The notes: generated by a model from the sequence alone, not told the origin. Numbered from the stretch's first letter, positions 10,960-23,527 are shown. The stretch is 64,000 nucleotides of DNA from Chiridota heheva (GCA_020152595.1 JAIGNY010003228.1:132001-196000); one strand, 5' to 3'. A program made the numbers and translations.

Positions 10960-13950
10960 AAGTGTTGCTGCTGTTTACATGTTAAATGAACAGGAGATGA
11001 GTTAAAACATGTATGAAATAGTTGCTGCTGTTTACATGTTAATGAACATCAGAACATGAGATGAGTTAAACATGTATGAAATAGTTGCTGCTGTTTACAT
11101 GTTAATGAACATGAGATGCGTTTAACCTGTATGAAATAGTTGCTGCTGTTCACATGTTAATGAACATCAGAACATGAGATGCGTTTAACATGTATGAAAT
11201 AGTTGCTGCTGTTTACATGTTAATGAACATGAGATGCGTTTAACCTGTATGAAATAGTTGCTGCTGTTTACATGTTAATGAACATCAGAACATGAGATGA
11301 GTTAAACATGTATGAAATAGTTGCTGCTGTTTACATGTTAATGAACATGAGATGCGTTTAACCTGTATGAAATAGTTGCTGCTGTTCACATGTTAATGAA
11401 CATCAGAACATGAGATGCGTTTAACATGTATGAAATAGTTGCTGCTGTTTACATGTTAATGAACATGAGATGCGTTTAACCTGTATGAAATAGTTGCTGC
11501 TGTTTACATGTTAATGAACATCAGAACATGAGATGAGTTAAACATGTATGAAATAGTTGCTGCTGTTTACATGTTAATGAACATGAGATGCGTTTAACCT
11601 GTATGAAATAGTTGCTGCTGTTTACATGTTAATGAACATCAGAACATGAGATGAGTTAAACATGTATGAAATAGTTGCTGCTGTTTACATGTTAATGAAC
11701 ATGAGATGAGTTTAACATGTATGAAATAGTTGCTGCTGTTTACATGTTAATGAGTTAAACATGAGATGTTAATGAACATTCAACCTGTATGAAATAGTTG
11801 CTGCTGTTCACATGTTAATGAACATCAGAACATGAGATGCGTTTAACATGTATGAAATAGTTGCTGCTGTTTACATGTTAATGAACATCAGAACATGAGA
11901 TGAGTTAAACATGTATGAAATAGTTGCTGCTGTTTACATGTTAATGAACATGAGATGCGTTTAACCTGTATGAAATAGTTGCTGCTGTTTACATGTTAAT
12001 GAACATGAGATGCGTTTAACCTGTATGAAATAGTTGCTGCTGTTTACATGTTAATGAACATGAGATGCGTTTAACCTGTATGAAATAGTTGCTGCTGTTT
12101 ACATGTTAATGAACATCAGAACATGAGATGCGTTTAACATGTATGAAATAGTTGCTGCTGTTTACAAGTTAATGAACATGAGATGGGTTTATAAACCTGC
12201 TGCTGTTTACAAGTTAATGAACATGAGATGGGTTCATAAACCTGTATGAAATAGCTGCTGCTGTTTACATGTTAATGAACATGAGATGGGTTTATAAACC
12301 TGTATGAAATAGCTGCTGCTGTTTACATGTTAATGAACATGAGATGGGTTTATAAACCTGTATGAAATAGCTGCTGCTGTTTACATCTTAATGAACATGA
12401 GATGGGTTTATAAACCTGTATGAAATAGTTGCTGCTGTTTACATGTTAATGAACATGAGATGGGTTTATAAACCTGCTGCTGTTTACAAGTTAATGAACA
12501 TGAGATGGGTTCATAAACCTGTATGAAATAGCTGCTGCTGTTTACATCTTAATGAACATGAGATGGGTCTATAAACCTGTATGAAATAGTTGCTGCTGTT
12601 TACATGTTAATGAACATGAGATGGGTTTATAAACCTGCTGCTGTTTACAAGTTAATGAACATGAGATGGGTTCATAAACCTGTATGAAATAGCTGCTGCT
12701 GTTTACATGTTAATGAACATGAGATGGGTTTATAAACCTGTATGAAATAGTTGCTGCTGTTTACATGTTAATGAACATGAGATGGGTTTATAAACCTGCT
12801 GCTGTTTACAAGTTAATGAACATGAGATGGGTTCATAAACCTGTATGAAATAGCTGCTGCTGTTTACATGTTAATGAACATGAGATGGGTTTATAAACCT
12901 GTATGAAATAGTTGCTGCTGTTTACAAGTTAATGAACATGAGATGGGTTTATAAACCTGCTGCTGTTTACATGTTAATGAACATGAGATGGGTCTATAAA
13001 CCTGTATGAAATAGTTGCTGCTGTTTACATGTTAATGAACATGAGATGGGTTTATAAACCTGCTGCTGTTTACAAGTTAATGAACATGAGATGGGTTCAT
13101 AAACCTGTATGAAATAGCTGCTGCTGTTTACATGTTAATGAACATGAGATGGGTTTATAAACCTGTATGAAATAGTTGCTGCTGTTTACAAGTTAATGAA
13201 CATGAGATGGGTTTATAAACCTGCTGCTGTTTACATGTTAATGAACATGAGATGGGTTTATAAACCTGTATGAAATAGTTGCTGCTGTTTACAAGTTAAT
13301 GAACATGTTATGGGTTTATAAACCTGCTGCTGTTTACATGTTAATGAACATGAAATGGGTTTATAAACCTGTATGAAATAGTTGCTGCTGTTTACATGTT
13401 AATGAACATGAGATGGGTTTATAAACCTGCTGCTGTTTACATGTTAATGAACATGAGATGGGTTTATAAACCTGCTGCTGTTTACATGTTAATGAACATG
13501 AGATGGGTTTATAAACCTGCTGCTGTTTACATGTTAATGAACATGAGATGGGTTTATAAACCTGTATGAAATAGTTGCTGCTGTTTACAAGTTAATGAAC
13601 ATGAGATGGGTTTATAAACCTGTATGAAATAGTTGCTGCTGTTTACATGTTAATGAACATGAGATGGGTTTATAAACCTGTATGAAATAGTTGCTGCTGT
13701 TTACAAGTTAATGAACATGAGATGGGTTTATAAACCTGCTGCTGTTTACATGTTAATGAACATGAGATGGGTTTATAAACCTGTATGAAATAGTTGCTGC
13801 TGTTTACATGTTAATGAACATGAGATGGGTTTATAAACCTGTATGAAATAGTTGCTGCTGTTTACAAGTTAATATGAGATGGGTTTATAAACCTGTTGCT
13901 GTTTACATGTTAATGAACATGAGATGGGTTTATAAACCTGTATGAAATAG
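10960..13950. repeat. 3-kb minisatellite, 55/63-bp dimers then 58/45-bp units
   Basis: The core is 'gctgctgtttacatgttaat' followed by 'gaacatgagatg'. To about 12170, units of 55 bp ('gatgcgtttaacctg') and 63 bp ('catcagaacatgagatgagt') mostly alternate as a 118-bp dimer. From about 12170 on, units are 58 bp and contain the perfect palindrome ggtttataaacc, mixed with 45-bp units that lack the 13-bp 'tatgaaatagttg'. The abrupt change marks two separately amplified subfamilies. Confidence 0.95.
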
Positions 13951-14418
13951 GCCTTTGTTAAAAAGGAAAGTGGCAGGTACACATTTGAAAAATAGATTGG
14001 AATTTTTGCTGTTTTGCATTTGTGTTTAAATTTCAACAAATCAAAGATGAATAGTCAAATTTGGTCAATAAATATGGTCATTTGGAAACAATTATCAAAA
14101 ATAAAATGCTTTAAAATAATATTTTACGCACTTTTCTTTCAAGAATATTGTTACTTTTGTATACCTTGGGAGTTTAAAGGGTTCCAAAGAATATTCTGGG
14201 ATAAAATGTGCATCCCCAAAAACCTCCAAGCCTTAACACTAAGTGGATAAGAAAAACACCTTGTTAATGAGAAATACAGTCATCAGTTTTCCAGGAAACG
14301 CTTGTTTACCAGAAAAAAAAATGCATTTGCCAGAAAAACGGCTACAATTCCGAACCAGTTGTGACAGGAAGTAGTTCAAAAAAGTGAAGAAATTGGACAG
14401 GTAAAGTCTGCCCTGCGG
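13951..14418. other. Non-coding, no feature recognised
   Basis: AT-rich spacer between the minisatellite and the third DINE-like copy. A 78-codon frame at 14014-14250 has no recognisable domain. Confidence 0.5.
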
Positions 14419-15997
14419 TTTGTAGTTCCTATACGCTCAGCATCAGGAACCTATGCGGTCATAATCGTGTGTGTCTGTATGTATGTGAGAACAGTATCTC
14501 AAGATCAGTATCTCAGATACAGTATCTCAAGATACATGGGATTCAGTTCATATATAGTACACAGATAACCCATGATCCACAGATGTGCCCTTTTGTTTTT
14601 GGTACTGATGTCATGTATATGAATGAGTGTAAGTGGGCTAAATGCTAAAATCTTTAAATGCTCATATTTTAACAACCACATGTCTGTATTGTTTCATATT
14701 TGGTGTAATTATGATGTTAGCTAGTGTGTACATGTCCATGGTAAAAAAATGTTGAATTTCATTACTATGCATGGTGGGTGGGGCATGGTTTTGTTAAAAA
14801 GAGCTTGTAAACACAGTAGCTCAAGAACAATACATGGATTCAGGTCATATTTGGTACACATATAGCCAATTAACTGCAGATGTGCCTATTGTTTTTGGTG
14901 TTAATGTCATGCATATTAATGAATAGGCGGGGCTTAATGTTAAAATGCTTATATTCTACAAACAGCATGTTAGGTTTGTTTCATATTTGGAATGATTATC
15001 TTGTTAGTAAGTGTGTACATGTTAATGGGATGAAAATGGTTTAATTTAAATAATTTTAAGATACCATTTTGTGAGTAAGAATACTGTGAGTCAGTTTGAT
15101 GTCATTGTTATTTTGAGCCCATTGTGTAATCAAATTAGGTATTTAAAACTTAACCCTTACTCTCCCAAGGTTCCAGAAATAGCTTAGAATAAGCTATTTC
15201 TGAAATTTTTGGAAAGAGGATTTTTTCAGCACTTTCTGTTCCATTTGTACCGAAACAAGTTAGACTTTTATGAAAGCTAACATGTTGAACTTTCCAAAAT
15301 TGTGCATATTTCCGAACTCAAATATGCAAATTAGGTCATTAAATTAGCATATTAGGTCTCCAAACATTCTATCTTTATGACACGCTTGTGCCTTGTGGCT
15401 AAATAGCAAAAAAAATATGGATAGAATTTCTTAATCGTCCTTGGAAAGACCTTTCATTTGATATTATTCATGGATTTTTAGGAATCAGAAGAAAAAAAAT
15501 GACGCAAATATGAAACATTTGGTACATTTTGACCTAAAAATTATCCCCCGATTCTGTGAATAATCTATCTAATAGTGTATGGCACTAAATTTTCCAAAAA
15601 AATGCATTTTCCCCTTCTATAATGTCCAAAACTAATAGAATGCAGAAAAACAAGATGTTTACATTATTATTTGCAAAAAATAAAATAAGAAATTATGCAA
15701 ATGATATGCAAATTAGGTCATTTACCTCATTTATTATGCACGAAACTGTTTTTTATTTATTTCTGACCCAATTTCAGCCATTACAAGCTTTACAGCTACT
15801 TTTATGTTGATAGACTATGCTGATTATCTATTAGACACTTACTTCCGTTCATTCCACATGGAATTCATAAGAAATGTTTGCCAAAAAGATCCAAATTTGT
15901 AAAGTCTTCTGCAATACCTTGTTGCTGCAAATAGAATAAAAAAAAAAAAAAAAAAATTGCAACTATATTCATTCAACTTACTTTAGTTTGGTCTTAC

Positions 15998-16305
15998 CAT
16001 AACCAGTTACCGAAGACCTCGTGTCGATCCCGGTCACTCTCCACCAGTACTTCCCACAGATGATAGTCTTTATCGGCTGCAGGGATGACCTTCGACCGTT
16101 GTATCTCCTGCAGCCGAGCGTTCCGCTCTTCCTTTCTGGTTTTGAAGGCAGCTTTTTCCGCTGCAGTCGGTTTTTCTTTGAGTGGTGATGGTGGCGAGAC
16201 TGCAGCGGAAGGCCTGGAAAAGGGGCCTGGGCTCATCTTCAACGGTCTGTCCTCTTCCTCTTGGGTTGGGAGTAGCGGGCGGCTCGTCCTCTTCAAGCAT
16301 CGCAT
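15998..16305 (-). pseudogene. GC-rich coding-like exon inside the piggyBac element
   Basis: The minus frame stays open for about 103 codons and is much more GC-rich than its surroundings, with coding-like composition. It has a proline-rich part, then a basic, coiled-coil-like helix (KTRKEERNARLQEIQRSKV), then WEVLVESDRDRHEVFGNWL. It runs into a good donor (TATG|gtaaga at 15998/15997), so it probably splices onward. The 5' limit is unclear: an overlapping frame at 16070-16423 is also open. I do not recognise the product. It may be part of the transposase gene or a captured host exon. Confidence 0.4.
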
Positions 16306-16411
16306 AACATGTTATCGCATAACATGTTATTGTGGTTTCTAGTAGGGCAACTTCGTCCTCTTCAAGCATCGCATAACATGTTATCGCATAACATGTTATT
16401 GTGGTTTCTAA
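16282..16411. repeat. Tandem duplication of about 65 bp with TAACATGTTA palindromes
   Basis: Two adjacent copies contain 'cgtcctcttcaagcatcgca' followed by two 'taacatgttat' palindromes and 'tgtggtttct'. Each copy therefore holds two self-complementary TAACATGTTA motifs, four in all. The duplication lies at the 5' side of the minus-strand coding-like segment and alters its possible reading frame. Confidence 0.8.
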
Positions 16412-17038
16412 CTTGCCCCACAATTTTGTGGTAACCGTGGAGACAGACTTTTACAGCCGGGAAGCCGGGGTACATACAGGGGTCCAAAATGTTTGTTTTA
16501 TCGATCTAGTCATCACCACAACAGTGGCATAGCCAGGGGAGGGGAAAGGATCATGGTCCCAAAAAATGGGGCATCAAAATAATGTACCGGTACTAGGCCT
16601 ATATACAAGCATTTTTCTCTAAATGGGCCTTGGGCACCCCCAACATGTGTATTTTGCCCTAACATGGGACCCCTACTCCACTTTCCCCCATAAAATTATG
16701 ATTTCGGCCCCTGAAAAAATGGAACTTGGATTTTGTGAAATTGGGAATACACATATTTCAGTAGGCCTAAATTTACAATTTTGCCGTTGGGAAATACATA
16801 TATTTCAGTCCATTTAGAAATGTTATTATTGGGGTTCAGCTTTCATTTGTTTCATCCGGGCTATTATAGAAAGGACCTAAATCCTTTTTTTTATATGTGA
16901 TTTTAGTGTCCCTTTTACTTGTTTATCGTAACAAGCAAAAAATAGCCGCTAATTTATCATTAGAATTCTATAAGCCTTATTTTATCACTACACATTTACA
17001 ATGTAGTACTTTTGCTATTTTTGAAAGAAAACACTCAC

Positions 17039-17221
17039 CAACTCCGTAATTTGGAACAGATCGCTATCCATCTCAGCAGGCTCTATATTCTCCTCTTCCT
17101 CAGTCTGGTCGAGTTCTGGTACATCTTCTTCATCAGAAGTACTTTCCGACCCCTCTGAATCATCATTATTCTGAAGAAAACATAGGAGTCGGAAGGCACG
17201 TTCAACGTTGTATCTCGCCAT
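17039..17221 (-). pseudogene. piggyBac transposase N-terminal exon (remnant)
   Basis: ATG at 17221-17219 opens 61 codons ending at TTG|gtgagt, a strong donor at phase 0. The peptide begins MARYNVERAF and is then strongly acidic and serine-rich (DDSEGSESTSDEED, EEEENIEPAEMDSD), as is usual for the disordered N-termini of piggyBac/PGBD transposases. The start lies about 570 bp inside the right terminus and reads leftward. Transposition would need the DDD catalytic core, which I cannot find in this element, so it is treated as a remnant. The family assignment rests on the ends plus this N-terminal character. Confidence 0.55.
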
Positions 17222-17929
17222 TTTGTTGTATCGAATGTGCGAAAAAAAAAAAAAGGAAGAAAAAAAGATGTGAATTGACGTCATCATCAGAGACCTTTTA
17301 GGCAGGTAGAGGGGGTGCATCTGTTATTGTAATAGTTCGTCTGAACGATCTATTTCTCCTCTACCCGTAGAGATTAAAAAAATTCCAATACAATATTTCG
17401 GCCAGTTTTTATGATTTTTTTGATAAAAAAAGGTCAAAAATGGCCCAAAATCACAAATTTTGGCATATTTTCTTCAAAAAAACACAAACATTGACCAAAT
17501 ACAAGTAAAAATCGTGTAGCAACCAACAATTCAAACTATCTTTATACTTTACCTGAAGAAAAAAAAAATGAAAAAATATTTTTTTTAAATGCACTTTTTT
17601 GTAACGATTTTACTCAATTTTTTTTAATCTAACCCCCCAACAAAATAACCATATTATGACAGATCTAATTAATCTGGTTTGAATGAACTTATTTGCAGCT
17701 CTATAGGATTTTGGGAAGGTACTCAAATGTTTTTTTGGAAAAGGGATCGTAAGCGTCACGGTCACCGTGACGCTGGGAGAGTAAGGGTTAAGTACTTAAA
17801 ACTTAAAATCCATATTGCCCGTGGGTACCTCAAAACCTTTGGTTTTCTGGTGGACATTCTATAGGTACAAAATCTTGTACTTTTATTATAATTCTTAATT
17901 TATTCATTTCCAGCAAAAAGTGTGGAGGA

Positions 17930-18806
17930 TAAAGCCCCACAGCTCCCTGTCTCTTCTATTTCTGGTAGAACCAATCTAAGCTTCCTGTCTCTGCTGTCCC
18001 TGGTAGTGCCAACCTGAGCTCCCTGTATCTGCTGTCCCTGGTAGTGCCAATCTGAGCTCCCTGTCTCTGCTGTCCCTGGTAGAGCCAACCTAAGATCCTG
18101 CTGTACTTGGTAGAGCCAATCTGAGCTCCCTGTCTCTTCTGTCCCTGGTAGAGCCAATTAGAGCTCCCTGTCACTGTTGTTCCTGGTGGAGCCAATCTGA
18201 GCTCCTTGTCTCTGCTGTCCCTGGTAGAGCCAATCTGAGCTCCCTGTCACTGTTGTTCCTGGTAGAGCCAATCTGAGCTCCCTGTCTCTGCTGTCCCTGG
18301 TAGAGCCAATCTGAGCTCCCTATCTCTTCTGTCCCTGGTAGAGCCAATCTGTGCTCCCTATCTCTTCTGTCCCTGGTAGAGCCAATCTGAGCTCCCTGTC
18401 ACTGGTGTTCCTGGTGGAGCCAATCTGAGCTCCCTGTCTCTGTTGTCCCTGGTAGAGCCAATCTGAGCTCCCTGTCTCTGCTGTCCCTGGTAGAGCCAAT
18501 CTGAGCTCCCTATCTCTTCTGTCCCTGGTAGAGCCAATCTGAGCTCCCTGTCACTGGTGTTCCTGGTAGAGCCAATCTGAGCTCCCTGTCTCTGTTGTCC
18601 CTGATAGAGCCAATCTGAGCTCCCTATCTCTGCTGTCCCTGGTAGAGCCAATCTGAGCTCCCTGTCTCTGCTGTCCCTGGTAGAGCCAGTCTGTGCTCCC
18701 TGTCTCTGCTGTCCCTGGTAGAGCCAATCTGAGCTCCCTGTCTCTGCTGTTCCTGGTAGAGCCAATCTGAGCTCCCTGTCTCTGCTGTCCTTGGTAGAGC
18801 CAATCT
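17930..18806. repeat. Minisatellite, 38-bp unit, about 23 copies
   Basis: The unit is 'gagctccctgtctctgctgt' followed by 'ccctggtagagccaatct', with variants such as tcactg and ttcctgg. Because 38 is not a multiple of three, every three units (114 bp) read through all frames; the minus strand stays open for up to 135 codons, with a 38-residue peptide repeat containing SSDWLYQGQQRQGAQIGST. No start context, promoter or domain suggests a real protein. Confidence 0.95.
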
Positions 18807-21538
18807 GTTTGCCAACATCCCTTCATCTGATCCTAATAATCTACCAAATGCAGGTTGTCCTAATTTCAAGTCAAAACTTCATGCTCTTCTATCTATTGAA
18901 GCAAATCTAATGTCTTAATGCTTGATTTCCTCTCCTCATGCCTGATTTGAGAAAGCAAGTTTATTGAGTTTAGCATGGAGCTATTAACTACCAGGGAGAT
19001 GGCTGACTCGATGTTTAAATTGAAATGTTGAGTTATTGATTATTGTGAACGGCAAACTGTTGCAGTTGCATATGAGATACCACAGCCTTTCCTTCTCTGC
19101 TTCAATTAGTTTCTTTTAATTATGAAGCAGCATGTGAAAAAGTCTTTCTTATACAATATTGAATGAAAAACAGCTTTAAGAATTGCATTGTTTAAAGGTG
19201 GACTGCAAGCTTGGACAAAATTAGTTGTTGCATTTTTCAGCCCTACTACCCTGCCTCAATGTTGTATGGAGTTGGATGCTTTTGAATTGAATGTGTGTCA
19301 GCAAAAAAATAAAACAATTTGAAGGTTATTTATGACATACCACCTGACACACCACACATACATTATAAGCGTATTCTCCGCACCCATGACCAGTAATCCA
19401 CAAATATTTTCAAAAGTTGGTATCAAAGTCTTTATCTGTTTTTGTGGATAACCATGAACTGAAACATATTTTGCAAAACTGCTTGTTGTGGATTTTTTCA
19501 TAATTTATACATTTTATATTGAGGTGTATATTGAATTGTTTGCAATAACAGTATGTATGATATTGAAAATTGACATTTACATGCAGATCCCTAGAATAAT
19601 GAAGAAAAATGTGAAAGTCCTTCTGAAAGATTATGAATATAAGCCTTTCTCCATGACCATGAATGTTTTGTTCACAATGCGCTTTGGCGTGTTTTCTACA
19701 ATTTCCTACTTGACATGTTTGAAATACTACTTATTGAATGAATATCTTTGATCCTTCGTAGTCCCCCCCCCTCCCTCTCCCCTACCCTGGCAACTCAACA
19801 AAATGCAGAGAATACTGTTTGTTATAACTTCCCTGAAGGCCTACTCCATTTAAATTGTTTTATATTTTTCGGTTCCTTCAAAATAACGCAATTTAATACC
19901 TACAATTTGCCACCCTATTTCTTTCCAATCGAAAACATACTCTCAGACAATCTAGGATAAAATTAGTTTTCACATTTTAAGCCCCTTGTACCCAGCCTCT
20001 ATGTTGGAGTTGAAGAGGATCTTCCCAGGACACTTTTGTTTCAAGCAACATTGAAATGAGGTACAGGGGGAAAGTTCCACAACAATTTTGTATTTTGCTC
20101 TTAGAATTGTATTGTTTAAAAGCAGACTAGATGCATGTCTTTTTAGTTAAATTTTCAAATATTCATTTATTGAAGTTCTTTTGCCTGCTAATTTGCGATA
20201 AATTCCTGTTGTTTACGAATCTAAAATAAGTAACTACTGGGTATAAATATTAATGTTAGAGAAGTTTTGTCTCTTACTTGTTAGTCTCTAGAAAACTGTT
20301 TCATCACTATTCAATATGGTGCCCCTTTAATCAAGCCTTAGAGATTTATGTCTTTAAGCAGACACAAACCTTCTTCAGCATTCTGATTAAACTTACAAAG
20401 TTAAATGAAGTCTTTATTTAAGAGATTATATCCTGCCAGGAAGATGGTCCATCTCCCTGATCCTACTTACAAACATACCCATGTGAACCTCAAAATACTA
20501 CAAAACATTCAGACTTCACAAATCCTCCATAATGGTCATGAATTTGATCAAGTTCCATTGTGTGATCCTAGATGTAAGTTTACAAAACGTTGGAGAGTTT
20601 ATTACTATACGTCACTGCAGCTAGTGTCCTGGTAGATACAAATAATGAACTTTAATTCTAAAACATGTGAAATAAATCTATTTTAGCCATATTTGCATAA
20701 AAAGATGATTAACAGGATTTGAAAGAAAGCTGCTGTGAATAAAATCGGGTAAATTAGGTTATTTTTTGGTGCTCTCTTGCGAGTAGCTTTCAGTGTTTTT
20801 TTGCTTGGGGCACGTGTATTAAAGGATTAGTTCAGTGGTCAGCAAGTTATTTGGTTAGCATCTTACTGGAAAGAGGAAAGAAGCCAGAAAAAAAAAAAAA
20901 TGCAAAGAAAGCATTCAAAAATATTATTTTGTTTATTAGGAGATATTCAGAAAGTTAGGTCTCATATGTGCAGAAAGGACTGAAATCTGACTTGCTGTGA
21001 CATCACATCCTCACATTTCTGTAAAGTCTTTCTTGTATTTTATTGTACTTCCTGAAGTTCCAAGAGTAGATCTTTAACTTGTAATGCCTATAGTATATGA
21101 TAATACATGTATCCAATTGTCATTTTTTTAATTTTATGAAAAGTTTCTTTTAGTTTTTGAGTCATAGGCGAAAACAGACCCCAGAATTTTCAATATATGC
21201 ATACATTTGTAATATAAAACCCAATCTTTGTGTAATTCTTTAAAATTGATTAACAACATTACTCAACCATTGACGACCTCTGTGATATCTTTCCCAGCTT
21301 AATGTAGAATGGGGAAAAAAAGCCAAGTTTCAGTTACAAGATTTTCAATACATTTTAAATCAATTGTCTACTAAATTTGTTACATCCAAGGCACTTGTCC
21401 TTGAAGATGCTCATTTGTGAATAGTTTGTCTTACCAGCACAATTGTGCATTAAAAGCATGGCGTGTAATTCTCTCCCGCTAGTTGCTATCCCTGTCATCA
21501 AATGTTATGTTTAATACGTGATTCACACTAAGGACAGC
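18807..21538. other. Non-coding; weak repeats only
   Basis: AT-rich sequence. A C-rich tract lies at 19760-19790. Segments near 19190-19280 and 19960-20130 share 'attgtttaaa.g..gact' and 'ttgg.caaaattagtt' blocks in rearranged order, probably fragments of one old repeat. Short frames at 19488 and 20405 have no coding support. Confidence 0.45.
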
Positions 21539-21770
21539 TCAATTTAATACTGATAATTGCATTTCAAAGTTTTTATTCAGTTATGGTCGTGTTGAAACCG
21601 CTGAAATTGCAAATGTGTGCAAGAAATTCAGTTTCCTACGCAAGAGTTTTGATCTCAATTGAATATTGTTAATTGCATTTCATACCTTTTATTCGGTTAA
21701 GAGTAGTGAAGCAACTGAAATGGCAGACGTGCAAAATATTCAGTTTTCTTTGTTGAGTTTTAATGCTATA
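21539..21770. repeat. Two-copy tandem duplication of about 115 bp
   Basis: Both halves share 'attgcatttca', 'ttttattc.gttat', 'gaa.c..ctgaaatt/gg', 'gtgcaa.a.attcagtttcct' and 'gagtttt'. The halves are clearly diverged, so the duplication is old. No function is evident. Confidence 0.6.
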
Positions 21771-22252
21771 ATCTGAACTTCAAAGCTACATAAGTAAATA
21801 TTGAGTCTCTAGAGATCATCTTCAATAATATTTCACATTAGGAACAAAACCTACTTTTGATGAATAATTTGCACCAACCAAAAATTTGATTATATCACTA
21901 AGCATAATGATCAAAAGATTGTGAAAACTAAGCCAGATTGAAAAGAAAATAGATCTCAAAATCTTGGTTAGATGCATGTGTTGACATTTATATGATTAAA
22001 ACTTGCAATTCAAAATCACATGGGAGGAAATTGTATCCATTTTATCGATCATATTTCGTGACAATGTTTTGTGAAATTTTGCCGATTTATTTTCTGTGGA
22101 AAAGAAGTTGTCTCCTGTTTAAGAAAAAATTAAGGCACTTCATGTAGTAGAAGTTACATTGATTGAGAGGAGAACGAAAGTGCTAAGAAATTGTGAAAAA
22201 TAGAACAAAAGTGCAATTCATATTTTCACATGATTAGTTAGGCCTACACATA

Positions 22253-22804
22253 TTAAAGAGGGAGGATCATCTCATTAAAATACGGTGAATTTGGGGATGC
22301 GATATTTTGACATCACTTCCGGTTGTGGACGCAAGATCCAATCCACTGTCTGTTTGTACCACAGTACAGCCAGACATTAGCATGTACGTTGTGTGTGCCG
22401 AGGTACATACACAGCATTACGTTACTGTGACCCAAAACTTTTTTTTTTTTAATGCATTTTTGTCAGAAAGCGAAAGTAAAATATTAGTATTATAATACTA
22501 CAATAATAGTCACCAAATGAAAATTACTGAGAAAAAAAAAAGAAGAAGATGAAAGCAAAAGTCGCAATAAACGATTCTACCAGGGCTTGAACTCACGACT
22601 GTTGATTTGAAAAAAAAAAAAAAATGCTTCCGATAGCCGTGACCAACTGGGCTAACTCGTGCACTGACCTTCAATGCGTTTTAAATAAGTATATACAGTA
22701 CCTTGCAACACGAGACAACGTATCGCACAGCAAAATTTCAACCAATCAAAAAGTTTGAAAGAAATTCTAAATGTTGTGCACATATGACGATTTCGTCTCT
22801 TTAA
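22253..22804 (-). mobile_element. TTAA-type MITE with tRNA-like core, copy 1
   Basis: The element is flanked by TTAA (22253-22256, 22801-22804) and has imperfect terminal inverted repeats (agagggaggatcatctcatt against agagacgaaatcgtcatatg). It is the reverse complement of 45237-45783 over its whole length. On the minus strand an A-box-like ttagcccagttgg and a B-box-like gagttcaagccct lie in the middle. A 16-bp palindrome, tagtattataatacta, also occurs. TTAA ends imply mobilisation by a piggyBac-type transposase; the tRNA-like part is a possible Pol III promoter. Confidence 0.8.
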
Positions 22805-23527
22805 ACATTTAAAAATTACATGGAAGTGTACAGGAAACCTTAGTAGTTGAATTGATCAATAATCAATCAGTAGCAAAAACATGTCATCAAAATTGGTTAA
22901 AAACTTACCGTTTTACAGCATCTGGAATTTGTGGGTATTACTAGAAAGTTTGTTTGAAATTTTGTGATGCATTACAGGGCTACCTTGGTATTTTCTGTTT
23001 AAGTATCTATCATTATTCATTGAAGAGATGCAGCCAATTCTGACAAAAAGTCATCGAGTCTTACGTACCCCCAATTATATTCTAGCAGGTATCGACTTCC
23101 CCATCATTTTCAGTCTCTGATTTAGGAAAGAAATTGAACTACATCAAGATTTAGACCTGTCTTGTCATACATCACAAATTTAGCATGAATTAAAATTTGA
23201 TCATTAGCCATTTTTCAAGAAAGTAATATAGTGCACTGATCTGCTCAGATTTTAAAACTCTTTGAAACAGTATAGAAATTGGGCATAGGCAATTAAGCAA
23301 CCAAATGACACTCTTTTGTCCAACTTTCTGCATATGGCAAGTGAAGATTAAGTGTTTTAGGTTAGTATTACCATGCAGGAGCTGTAAAAGCTCCATGGTA
23401 ATACAGTAGAGTTATTTGAAGAAAGAAAATCAATTTTCATGCAAATATTGATCTGGACTCTGGATAGAATATTTGAACTGCCATTTAAAATTGTGTGAAG
23501 GCCATGAATATTGAAAGCTTAGTGCAT
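22805..23527. other. Non-coding, no feature recognised
   Basis: AT-rich unique sequence. The 68-codon minus frame at 23190-23396 has no recognisable domain. Confidence 0.5.

Larger units (their letters stand above)
15154..17787 (-). mobile_element. piggyBac-family element, 2634 bp, apparently non-autonomous
   Basis: Exact 14-bp terminal inverted repeats (CCCTTACTCTCCCA) are flanked on both sides by TTAA (15150-15153 and 17788-17791), the hallmark of piggyBac transposition; CCC at the tip is also usual for the family. Inside the left end is a hairpin, 'agaaatagcttagaataagc' onward; inside the right end is an 11-bp-arm palindrome, agcgtcacggt-c-accgtgacgct. A minus-strand first exon like piggyBac transposases lies at 17039-17221 and a second coding-like segment at 15998-16305. 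No DDD catalytic domain is visible in any frame, so I infer an internally deleted derivative. It sits inside a DINE-like element. Confidence 0.85.
14419..17850 (+). mobile_element. DINE/Helitron-like element, copy 3, split by a piggyBac insertion
   Basis: It starts with a diverged 'tagttcctatacgctcagca' and 'caggaacctatgcggtcat', then a short TG/TATG tract and two core units. Just before 15150 it matches copy 1 ('gttattttgagccca'). The match resumes after 17791 ('acttaaaatccatattgccc'), and the element ends with 'cctcaaaacctttggttttctgg|tgg'. The last bases fit the Helitron 3' rule (hairpin, then CTRR, then T). The 2.6-kb interruption is the element at 15154-17787, so this copy is the older of the two. 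Confidence 0.7.
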
